Below are positions 9,501-17,369 of a stretch of 44,264 nucleotides of DNA, in pieces. Below the pieces are notes generated by a model. That model was given only the letters and a program-made list of their open reading frames with translations, was not told where the DNA came from and made no database searches. The translations under genes were made by a program, and so were the position numbers. Source of the stretch: Thermaceae bacterium (GTDB taxonomy: Bacteria; Deinococcota; Deinococci; Deinococcales; Marinithermaceae); contig WFNN01000030.1 of the NCBI GenBank assembly GCA_015488545.1, positions 1 to 44,264 on the forward strand, given 5' to 3'. The number at the start of each line of letters is the position of its first letter. Within the stretch, counting starts at the first letter, position 1.

Positions 9501-10250
9501 CGGGGTCTTTACGTAGAACTGATCGCAGGGGAACTTCCAGCGGCCCGGGTCGTCCCAGGTAGCCTTGGTCTGGATCGCTAGCAGCACCTCGTGGGCCTCG
9601 GCGTCTTCCCGCTTTACGTAGTGGCCGTCGTTGGTGGCCACCATGCCCAGGCCGTACTTCCTCGCCCACTCCTTGAGGATGGCGTTGTTCCTTTGCTGTT
9701 CCTCCAAGCCGTGGTTCTGGATCTCGATAAAGAACCGGTCCTTAAAAATGGCGAGGTATTCGTTCAACCGGGCCTCGGCCAGGTCCTCGCGGCCGGCCAG
9801 GAGGAACTGGTTGATCTCCGAACCCAAGCAGCCGGAAAGGGCGATTAGGCCTTCGGAATGCTCCCGCAAAAGCTCCCGGTCGATCCGGGGCTTTTCGTAG
9901 AAACCCTCGAGGTAGGCCCGGGTGGCGAGTTTGACCAGGTTCTGGTAGCCCTTGAAGTCCTTGGCGATCAAGGTGAGGTGGTAGTAACCGCCGTCCAGCC
10001 CCTTGCGGCGTTTCTTGTCAAAACGGCTCTCGGCGGCCACGTAGGCCTCGTAACCGATGATCGGCTTAACCCCCATCTTATGGGCCAGCCGGTAGAACTC
10101 CACGGCAGCGAAGAGGTTCCCGTGGTCGGTGATGGCGAGCGCGGGGTACTCGGGGCTGGTGGCCTTTACCCACTCCAGGAGGTCCTTGAGCTTGGCCGCC
10201 CCGTCGAGAAGCGAGTACTGCGTGTGCTGGTGGAGGTGGGCGAACTTCAC
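6573..10250 (-). CDS. dnaE: DNA polymerase III subunit alpha (GTG start)
   Basis: 1225 aa; N-terminal PHP [71 protein letters not shown]; OB-fold C-terminus; no intein seen. Confidence 0.98.
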   Translation of the reverse strand: [1225 protein letters not shown]

Positions 10251-10387
10251 GGGACCAGCATACCGGGGGTCTAGGCCAGGGCAGGCACCCCTGGTGGCAA
10301 GCCCAGGCCGGGGAAAACAGCGGGCTGGCCGAAAACGGCCGGAAGGGCCTCCGCCCTCGAGCTTGCGCAGAGCAGGACATCCGTCCC

Positions 10388-10401
10388 TTGACCCGGGTCA
10401 T
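10388..10401 (+). promoter_or_regulatory. Candidate Crp/Fnr-family (FNR/DNR/NnrR-like) operator upstream of norC
   Basis: TTGACCCGGGTCAT: TTGAC-N4-GTCAt with perfect inner palindrome TGACCCGGGTCA; centre 10394.5, about 42 bp upstream of the start expected from -10 CATGCT (10425-10430). Confidence 0.6.
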
Positions 10402-10450
10402 GGCCCGCGGCTTCCCGGCGCCCTCATGCTTTTCAGAGAAAGGAGGGCGT

Positions 10451-11116
10451 ATGGACTATAGCTGGATCCAAATCGCGGTCGCAGCGATCTTTTTCTCCGT
10501 CGTCATCACCCTGGTACTTTCCCGCGGCTACGGCTGGCTCTCCCCCACCTTCTGGCGAAACGCGGCGGTGGTCAGCTCGCTCATCATGACCTTCATCCTC
10601 CTCTGGTTGACCCTCGACACCGCCGACCAGGTCCGGCCCGGTTCCGGCCGGATCCCCGACTGGACCGTTATCAACTACGAAATCCGGCTGGTCTGGGACG
10701 GCGCCAAACGCCGCCAGGTGCCCGCGGTGGGGCGGGAGACCGGCTTTTTTGGCAAGAAATGGACCCGCCAGGAAGCCTACGACCTGATCAACAAGGGGAA
10801 GATGACCCTGCAGTCAAGGAACTGCATGGAATGCCACCAGATACTGGGAAACGGCGCCTACTACGCCACCGACCTCACCCGCGCCTGGCTTGACCCCTGG
10901 TGGGAAGAACGGATCATGCCCCTCACCGGGGCCAAAACGCGGGAAGAGGCCATGATGGCTTGGCTGAAAAACCCCCCGGCCATGCCCCAGGGCCGGCGAA
11001 AGATGCCCAACCTGCACTTTAGCGACGAGGAACTGAAAGCCTTGATCGCCTTCCTGAAGTGGATGTCGGCAATCGACACCAATGGTTTCCCCCCGCGCTT
11101 CGCGGTAGCGCAGTAA
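10451..11116 (+). CDS. norC: Nitric oxide reductase cytochrome c subunit NorC
   Basis: N-terminal TM; heme site NCMECHQILGNGAYYATDLTRAW; followed by norB; AGGAGG ribosome-binding site. Confidence 0.92.
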   Translation: MDYSWIQIAVAAIFFSVVITLVLSRGYGWLSPTFWRNAAVVSSLIMTFILLWLTLDTADQVRPGSGRIPDWTVINYEIRLVWDGAKRRQVPAVGRETGFFGKKWTRQEAYDLINKGKMTLQSRNCMECHQILGNGAYYATDLTRAWLDPWWEERIMPLTGAKTREEAMMAWLKNPPAMPQGRRKMPNLHFSDEELKALIAFLKWMSAIDTNGFPPRFAVAQ

Positions 11117-11126
11117 GGAGGTGCGT

Positions 11127-12548
11127 ATGGCAGCTTCCCTTGCCGGTAACAAACCCCAGGAACTCTTCGAGTCCCAAAAACTGGCCCTTGCTTACTTTGC
11201 GGTGGCCATCATCCTCTTCGGCGCCCAGCTCGTCTTCGGGCTGATCGCCGCCTATCAGTACATCAACCCGGATTTTCTTCTTGACAAGATCCCCTTCATG
11301 ACCAACCGCACCCTCCACGTCAACGCCATGATCGTCTGGCTCCTGGTGGGGCTTATGGGGGGAGTCTACTGGTTCCTGCCCCTGGAAACCGGTCGCGAAG
11401 TGGTGGGCATCCGCCTGGCTAAATTCATCTGGTGGGTCATCGTGGCCGGTGTATCGGTGGTCATCCTGGTCTACCTGTTCGTGCAGGTCGGCCCCGGTAA
11501 CGCCTTCACCCTTTGGTTTATCAACGAAGGGCGGGAATACATAGAGGCCCCGAGATGGGCGGACATCGCCATCGTCGCTTGGGTTGCGGTTTTTCTCTAT
11601 AACGTCATCGCCACCGCGCTGGCCGCCCGGCGGATCACCGGTCTTCTCGGCGTGCTGATCTTCGACCTGGTGGCCCTGGGCGCGCTTTACACCGCCGGGA
11701 TGCACTACACCGTAAACGTCACCATGGACCAGTACCTCTGGTGGTGGGTGGTGCACCTCTGGGTGGAAGCCACCTGGGAAGTGCTGGTGGGCGTGCTCAT
11801 GGGCTGGAGCCTCATGTACCTTTTGGGCACCCCGCGAAAACTCATCGAGACGTGGCTGTTCCTCGAGGTCGCCCTGGTCTTCGGCACCGGCATCCTGGGT
11901 CTCGGCCACCACTACTTCTGGATCGGAACCCCCGAGTACTGGATTGGTCTGGGCGGCTTCTTCTCGGCGCTCGAACCCTTGCCGCTAGTGGCCATGGTGG
12001 TGCACGCCCTTTACGACGCGGGCGCCCACAGGCTTAACACCGTCAACCGCCCAGCGGTTTTCTGGGCCATCGCCCAAGCCTTCGGCAACTTCATCGGCGC
12101 CGGGGTGTGGGGTTTCATGCAAACCCTACCGCAAATCAACATGTACTCCCACGGAACGCAGCTGGCGGCCGCCCACGGCCACCTGGCCTTCTTCGGCGCC
12201 TACCTGGGCACGGTGCTCACCCTGATCTACATCGCGGTGCAGAACGCCCGCCGGCCGATGCAGATTCCCCTTGACTCCAAGTACTGGGGCTGGGCATTCG
12301 CCCTGATGATCCTGGGCATCATCGGCATCGCTGGATCGTTCACGATCTCGGGCTTTGCCCAGACGATGATTGAACGGGCCGAACTAGGCAGCACCTGGAG
12401 CGCCTTCATCCGTTCCTACACCCACCCCTGGTACGCCAACACCCTGGGCTGGCGCTTCCTGTTCGCCTGGGTATTCGTAGCCGGGTACCTGGTACTGGTC
12501 TACGACCTACTCACCATTGGCAAGCGGAAGGAGGGGTATGCAGTCTAG
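11127..12548 (+). CDS. norB: Cytochrome c-dependent nitric oxide reductase subunit NorB
   Basis: Heme-copper oxidase superfamily; HLWVEATWEVLVGV and GLGHHYFWIG match NorB metal-site regions; multiple TMs. Confidence 0.93.
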   Translation: MAASLAGNKPQELFESQKLALAYFAVAIILFGAQLVFGLIAAYQYINPDFLLDKIPFMTNRTLHVNAMIVWLLVGLMGGVYWFLPLETGREVVGIRLAKFIWWVIVAGVSVVILVYLFVQVGPGNAFTLWFINEGREYIEAPRWADIAIVAWVAVFLYNVIATALAARRITGLLGVLIFDLVALGALYTAGMHYTVNVTMDQYLWWWVVHLWVEATWEVLVGVLMGWSLMYLLGTPRKLIETWLFLEVALVFGTGILGLGHHYFWIGTPEYWIGLGGFFSALEPLPLVAMVVHALYDAGAHRLNTVNRPAVFWAIAQAFGNFIGAGVWGFMQTLPQINMYSHGTQLAAAHGHLAFFGAYLGTVLTLIYIAVQNARRPMQIPLDSKYWGWAFALMILGIIGIAGSFTISGFAQTMIERAELGSTWSAFIRSYTHPWYANTLGWRFLFAWVFVAGYLVLVYDLLTIGKRKEGYAV

Positions 12549-12858
12549 CCAAGAGGTCACCCAGGCCCTGGGGACGATGATTCTCTACGGCTTCACCTTC
12601 GTCTTCTCGGCGGGCATGTACGCGTCGCTTTACGCCGCTGGCCGGCTCACCGGCCGCCCCTACCTGATCTGGCTTGGCTACATCTTCGCCGTGCTCGAGG
12701 TCGTCGGGGTCGCAGGGATGATTTTCCGCGGCCACCTCGACCTCTTCTGGTCCCTGCTCATGGCGTTTGCCGGAACGGTCTACCTCTTCCTGCCGCAGAT
12801 GACCTGGTGGGCCGTCCGCGAATTCCACCGCCGGCACATCGCCTTCGAAAGGGGGTAA
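12538..12858 (+). CDS. norH: Small three-TM-type membrane protein, NorH-like third NOR subunit
   Basis: 106 aa hydrophobic protein directly overlapping norB (11 bp) with GGAAGGAGG ribosome-binding site; position and size match norH in Thermus norCBH operons. Confidence 0.6.
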   Translation: MQSSQEVTQALGTMILYGFTFVFSAGMYASLYAAGRLTGRPYLIWLGYIFAVLEVVGVAGMIFRGHLDLFWSLLMAFAGTVYLFLPQMTWWAVREFHRRHIAFERG

Positions 12859-12864
12859 GGATCC

Positions 12865-13602
12865 ATGGATATCGCGCGGGTAGAAGTTTACCTGGACAAC
12901 CAGGACAAACCCTACGCGGTGCTCGAGCAAGCGCCCTTCACCCTCGAGCTCGACCCCACGGGGATGGAAGAGGGCACCCACTACCTGATCGCCGTCACCC
13001 ACTACCGGGATGGTTCGGTGGACCACCACGAATACGTTTTCGAGGTGGCCCGCCGGGGTCCGGTTTACGCCGGGCACATCGCACGCGCCCCGATCATGGC
13101 CCCGATCGAGGTGCGGATGGTCGACAGCGTGGAGCTCGAGGCCCCGACCAAGCCCGACCTCCTTCGCTACGCCGTCTTCCCGGTGCTGCTGTTCTTGCTC
13201 TTTGCCGGCGTCACCACCTGGCTTGCCTTTTACGGGGAAAACGCCCTACCGGGAGGGGCGCTGGCGGCCGGCGGCCAGGTGGCTTCCACCAACCCGCCGG
13301 GCACCCCGACACCCCTTTCCGGTAACGGCGAGGCCATCTACCAGCAACTCTGCGCGAGCTGCCATCAACCCGACGGGCGGGGGCAACCGCCAACCTTCCC
13401 GGCGCTGGCCCAAAACCCCAAGCTGGCCGACGCCGAATACGTGATTAAAACCGTGCTCAACGGCAAGCCCGGAACCGCCATGCCCCCCTTCGGGCGCCGT
13501 CTCGACGACGCCGGGGTGGCCGCGGTGGTGAACCACATTCGCAACGCGTGGGGTAACCGCTTTGGAACAGTGACGCCGGAGGAAGTGGCCCAATTGCGCT
13601 AG
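12865..13602 (+). CDS. Membrane-anchored c-type cytochrome with N-terminal bacterial Ig-like soluble domain
   Basis: VEVYLDNQDKPYAVLEQAPFTLELDPTGMEEGTHYLIAVTHYRDGS Ig-like pattern; single TM LLRYAVFPVLLFLLFAGVTTWLAFY; C-terminal heme site CASCHQPDGRG. Confidence 0.8.
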   Translation: MDIARVEVYLDNQDKPYAVLEQAPFTLELDPTGMEEGTHYLIAVTHYRDGSVDHHEYVFEVARRGPVYAGHIARAPIMAPIEVRMVDSVELEAPTKPDLLRYAVFPVLLFLLFAGVTTWLAFYGENALPGGALAAGGQVASTNPPGTPTPLSGNGEAIYQQLCASCHQPDGRGQPPTFPALAQNPKLADAEYVIKTVLNGKPGTAMPPFGRRLDDAGVAAVVNHIRNAWGNRFGTVTPEEVAQLR

Positions 13603-13659
13603 GCCCCAGGGGTTCGTGGAGGCACCCGGGCGCGGCTAGGAAAGGTCAGGTGATGCGGT

Positions 13660-15291
13660 ATGCGGTCAAGAAGGATTTGGTGGATCGGGTTCCTTGCAGT
13701 GCTCCTCGGTGCCTGGGGGTTGGCCCAGCAGCCGGCACCCAAGCTCACCCCCGAGGAGATGAAACGGGCCAAGGAAATCTACTTCCAGCACTGCGCCGGG
13801 TGCCACGGTGTGCTCCGCAAGGGCGCGACCGGCAAGAACCTGGAACCGGACCAGCTCAGGAAGCGCGGGCGTGACCTCGCCTTCATCAAGACCATCATCA
13901 CCAACGGCTACGGCGGAATGCCGGCCTGGGGCAAGCTCGGCATCCTGTCCCCCGAGGAAATCGACCTCATGGCCCGCTTCCTCCTCAACCCGGTGCCCGA
14001 GCCCCCGAAGTGGACGTTCAAGGACATTAAGTCGAGCTGGAAGGTGCTGGTCCCGGTCGATCAGAGGCCGAAAGCGCCGGAAACCACCCGCGACTGGCAA
14101 AACTACTTTGGCGTCATCCTTCGCGATGTCGGCAAGGTGGCCATCGTCGACGGCGACACCAAGGAACTCGTGGCCATTCTGCCCACCGGCTACGCTACCC
14201 ACATCCTGCGCTCCTCCAAGGACGGGCGCTACTTCTACACCATCGGGCGCGACGGCTGGGCCAAGGTCATCGACCTCTGGATGAAGAAACCCAAGATCGT
14301 GGCCCAAGTGCGCGCCTGCCTTGACGCCCGCTCCATCGATACCTCAAAGTACCCAGGCTACGAGGGCAAGTACGCCGTGATCGGCTGCTACTGGCCCAGC
14401 GCAATGCTGGTGGTGGACGGCCAGACCCTGGAACCCCTAAAGATGGTGTCCACCCAGGGCTACGTGAAGAGCCAGGGCGAGTTCCTCCGCGAAAACCGGG
14501 TTGCCTCTATCGTGAGCTCCCACTTCAGCCCCGAATGGATCGTCAACATCAAGGAGGCCGGCCAGACCTGGTTGGTGGACTACAGCCACCTGAAAAAGAA
14601 GGGCCGCCCGCTCGCCATCACCATGATCGACACCGAGCGCTTCCTCCACGACGGGGGTTGGGACCGCACCAAGCGCTACTTCCTGGTCGCCGCCAACGCG
14701 ATGAACAAGATCGTGGTCATCGACGCCAAGACCCGCGAATTCGTGGCCAGCGTGCCGGTGGGTAGCAAACCCCACCCGGGTCGCGGGGCCAACTGGGTTC
14801 ACCCCAAATACGGCCCGGTCTGGGCCACCGGCCACATTAAGGACAACAAGATCGCGGTTATTGGCACCGACCCGGTGGGGCACCCCGAGTACGCCTGGAA
14901 GGTCGTCAAGATGATCGAGACCCCGTACCCCGGGAACCTCTTCATCAAGACCCACCCGAAGAGCCCCTGGCTCATCGTGGACTTCCCGGTGGCACCGACC
15001 CCCGAGGCCAACGCCACCCTCTGCGCCTGGTACAAGGACGACCTCGACCGGAAACCGGTCTGCTGGCAGGTACCGGGGGCGCGCGAAAAGAAGGCGAGGA
15101 TGGTGCACATCGAGTTCAACAAGGACGGCACCGAGTTCTGGGTTTCGGCCTGGGGCAACGTTAACACCCCGACCTTCATCGTCGTTTACGACGCCCAAAC
15201 GCTCAAGGAAAAAGCCCGAATAACCGGCAACTGGGTCATCACCCCGACCGGCAAGTTCAACGTTTACAACACCGCTAACGACATCTACTAG
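13660..15291 (+). CDS. nirS: Cytochrome cd1 nitrite reductase
   Basis: Signal peptide; heme c site HCAGCHG; d1 domain ATHILRSSKDGRYFYTIGRDG, SSHFSPEWIVN, FLHDGGWD, PHPGRGANWVHPKYGPVW, TPTGKFNVYNT. Confidence 0.96.
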   Translation: MRSRRIWWIGFLAVLLGAWGLAQQPAPKLTPEEMKRAKEIYFQHCAGCHGVLRKGATGKNLEPDQLRKRGRDLAFIKTIITNGYGGMPAWGKLGILSPEEIDLMARFLLNPVPEPPKWTFKDIKSSWKVLVPVDQRPKAPETTRDWQNYFGVILRDVGKVAIVDGDTKELVAILPTGYATHILRSSKDGRYFYTIGRDGWAKVIDLWMKKPKIVAQVRACLDARSIDTSKYPGYEGKYAVIGCYWPSAMLVVDGQTLEPLKMVSTQGYVKSQGEFLRENRVASIVSSHFSPEWIVNIKEAGQTWLVDYSHLKKKGRPLAITMIDTERFLHDGGWDRTKRYFLVAANAMNKIVVIDAKTREFVASVPVGSKPHPGRGANWVHPKYGPVWATGHIKDNKIAVIGTDPVGHPEYAWKVVKMIETPYPGNLFIKTHPKSPWLIVDFPVAPTPEANATLCAWYKDDLDRKPVCWQVPGAREKKARMVHIEFNKDGTEFWVSAWGNVNTPTFIVVYDAQTLKEKARITGNWVITPTGKFNVYNTANDIY

Positions 15292-15306
15292 GTATCCCTC
15301 GCCTCC

Positions 15307-15334
15307 CGCCGCGGCGCCTATCGGCGCCGCGGCG
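15307..15334. terminator. Strong 12-bp GC hairpin between convergent nirS and crp-like gene
   Basis: CGCCGCGGCGCC-TATC-GGCGCCGCGGCG perfect inverted repeat with 4-nt loop; no U tract. Confidence 0.55.
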
Positions 15335-16004
15335 CGAACTTGGCGAGCAAGTAGGCGGGCTCGGTCACCGTAACCCGCCTGCCATCGAGCTCAATAAGCC
15401 CTTCACGGTACAGCTGCCACAGCTTGCGGCTTACAATTTCGGGAACGGTGCCGATAAGCGCCGCTAGATCGGCGTTGGTGGGCAGCTCAAAACCCTGGCC
15501 CTCCTCCTGCAACCGCTCCAGCAAGTAATCCACCAGCCGCTCCAGCACATCCTGGAAAGTCAGCTTGGCCAGCAGGCGAATAAGGGTACGCTGGCGCCGG
15601 GCCATGTACATCAAGGCGCCACGAGCCACGTGGGGTTCGTTCCCGAGAAGATCGAAAAAGGCCAGCTTGGGCACCGCCAGGACCCTTGCCGGGGTGGCCG
15701 CCTCGGCCGAGGCCGGGTAACGGGGCTCGTCGAGGAAAATAGCCACCTCCGCGATCGGCGACCCCGGCCCTTCAAGGTGGAGCACCACCTGCCGGTCCCC
15801 GCTGGGCTGGCCCTTGTACACTTTGATCCAGCCCTCGAGGACCACGTAAAAACGGTCGGCCGGATCCCCCTCCAGAAATAGGGTCCCCCCCCGGCGGAGC
15901 TCCCGGAGCTCGCTGGTCGCCGCCAGCCGACGCAGGCCTTCCTTGCTCGCGCCCGCAAGGAACTCCACCGAGACCAGGGCCCCTATAAACCCGGACCGAT
16001 CCAT
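15318..16004 (-). CDS. Crp/Fnr-family transcriptional regulator
   Basis: cNMP-binding-like N-terminus (LRRGGTLFLEGDPADRFYVVLEGWIKVYK, GPGSPIAEVAIFLDEPRYPASAEA) and Crp-type HTH (LPTNADLAALIGTVPEIVSRKLWQLYREGLIELDGRRV). Confidence 0.92.
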   Translation of the reverse strand: MDRSGFIGALVSVEFLAGASKEGLRRLAATSELRELRRGGTLFLEGDPADRFYVVLEGWIKVYKGQPSGDRQVVLHLEGPGSPIAEVAIFLDEPRYPASAEAATPARVLAVPKLAFFDLLGNEPHVARGALMYMARRQRTLIRLLAKLTFQDVLERLVDYLLERLQEEGQGFELPTNADLAALIGTVPEIVSRKLWQLYREGLIELDGRRVTVTEPAYLLAKFAPRRR

Positions 16005-16022
16005 AGGCAATATAAGGCTACG
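16005..16022. promoter_or_regulatory. 18-bp divergent promoter region with overlapping -10 elements (crp-like gene / purB)
   Basis: + strand TATAAG (16011-16016)-N6-ATG purB; - strand TATATT (complement of 16009-16014)-N4-ATG of the regulator. Confidence 0.55.
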
Positions 16023-17336
16023 ATGATTCCCCGTTACCAGACACCCGAGATGGCTTCCCTGTGGAGCGAAGCGGCCAAGTTCCGCCGCTGGGCCGAGGTC
16101 GAGCGGCTCGCCCTCCTGGCCTGGGAACGGCTTGGCAAGGTGCCAGAGGGCACCGCCCGCCGGCTCGGCGAGGCACTTGCCCAGCGACCGATCGACGCCG
16201 GGTTCGCCCGGGCGGTGGCCGAGCGGGAGCAGGTTACCCGCCACGACCTGGCGGCCTTCGTCGACGTCCTCGGCGATTGGAGCGGCGACCCCACGGTGAA
16301 GCGCTACCTCCACTACGGCCTGACCAGCTCCGATGTGGTGGACACCGCCCAGAACTGGGCGCTTTCGGAAGCGCTGGGGCTGGTTCTCGGCGAGGTAGAC
16401 GGGCTGCTTCGGGCCCTCCGGGCGAAGGCGCTCCGCTACAAGGACCTGCCCACCGTTGGCCGCACCCACGGCGTCCACGCCGAGCCCACCAGCTTTGGCC
16501 TCAAGTTCGCCCACTTCTACGCCGCCTTTACCCGCCACCGGGAACGGATCGCCCGGGCCCGGGAAGCGATCCGGGTGGCCAAGCTCTCGGGGGCGGTGGG
16601 GAACTACGCCATGATCCCTCCCGAAGTCGAGGCCTTCGTCGCTTCCGAACTCGGGCTTGGGGTGGATCCCATCACCACCCAGGTCACCCCGCGGGACCGT
16701 CACGCCGAGCTCCTCGCCGCCCTCGCCCTCCTGGCCGCCGAACTAGGGCGGTTGGCCCTGGAGATGCGCCACCTGGCCCGCACCGAGGTCGGCGAGGTGG
16801 AGGAGGGGTTCGCTGGCGGTGCGCAGAAGGGCTCCTCGGCGATGCCCCACAAGAAGAACCCGGTGGGGTTCGAAAACGTTTCCGGGCTCGCCCGGCTGCT
16901 CGCCAGCCTGGTGATCCCCGCCCTGGAAAACGTGCCGCTCTGGCACGAGCGGGACATCAGCCACTCCTCGGTGGAGCGGGTCGTTCTTCCCGACGCCACC
17001 ACCCTGGCCCACTACCTGCTGCGGCGAAGCCGCGGTTTGCTTGAGAACCTGGTCGTTCACGAAGACCGGGTTCGGGCAAACCTCGAGCGCACCCGGGGCC
17101 TGGTCTACAGCCAGCGGGTGCTCACCGCCCTGGTTGAGAAGGGAATGGAACGCGACCGGGCCTACCGCCTGGTGCAGCGGGCGGCCATGAAGAGCTGGGA
17201 AGAGGGAAGGCCGTTTCTTGAGACGCTCACCGAACTCGAGGTTCCCCTCTCCCGCGAGGAGCTTACCGCGCTGATGGAGCCCGGCTACTACCTCCGCCAC
17301 GTGGATGACCTCTACCGGCGGCTGGGGCTGGTGTAG
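16023..17336 (+). CDS. purB: Adenylosuccinate lyase
   Basis: MIPRYQTPEMASLWSEAAKFRRW; HYGLTSSDVVDTA; GRTHGVHAEPTSFGLKFA; GSSAMPHKKNPVGFENVSGLAR. Confidence 0.97.
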   Translation: MIPRYQTPEMASLWSEAAKFRRWAEVERLALLAWERLGKVPEGTARRLGEALAQRPIDAGFARAVAEREQVTRHDLAAFVDVLGDWSGDPTVKRYLHYGLTSSDVVDTAQNWALSEALGLVLGEVDGLLRALRAKALRYKDLPTVGRTHGVHAEPTSFGLKFAHFYAAFTRHRERIARAREAIRVAKLSGAVGNYAMIPPEVEAFVASELGLGVDPITTQVTPRDRHAELLAALALLAAELGRLALEMRHLARTEVGEVEEGFAGGAQKGSSAMPHKKNPVGFENVSGLARLLASLVIPALENVPLWHERDISHSSVERVVLPDATTLAHYLLRRSRGLLENLVVHEDRVRANLERTRGLVYSQRVLTALVEKGMERDRAYRLVQRAAMKSWEEGRPFLETLTELEVPLSREELTALMEPGYYLRHVDDLYRRLGLV

Positions 17337-17369
17337 GCTTAGGAAAAGGAGCGCGTGAAAGGAGGCGAA

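Noticed and set aside
10325-10342. Hairpin CTGGCCG-AAAA-CGGCCGG in the dnaE/norC spacer as a terminator or ncRNA
   Set aside because: It lies between divergent genes, has no U tract and no nearby promoter that I could identify; not enough to call a feature.
12807-13325. 172-aa + strand ORF overlapping norH-like and cytochrome genes
   Set aside because: Out-of-frame translation of two better supported genes; Arg/Pro/Gly-rich shadow ORF.
14437-15198. 253-aa ORF antisense to nirS
   Set aside because: Mirror frame of a strongly supported NirS gene; composition typical of shadow ORFs.
16005-16703. N-terminal extension of the 15318-16703 ORF upstream of the Crp-like gene
   Set aside because: The extension is antisense to purB and has no recognisable domain; regulator homology starts at MDRSGFIGALV (16004) next to a good promoter.
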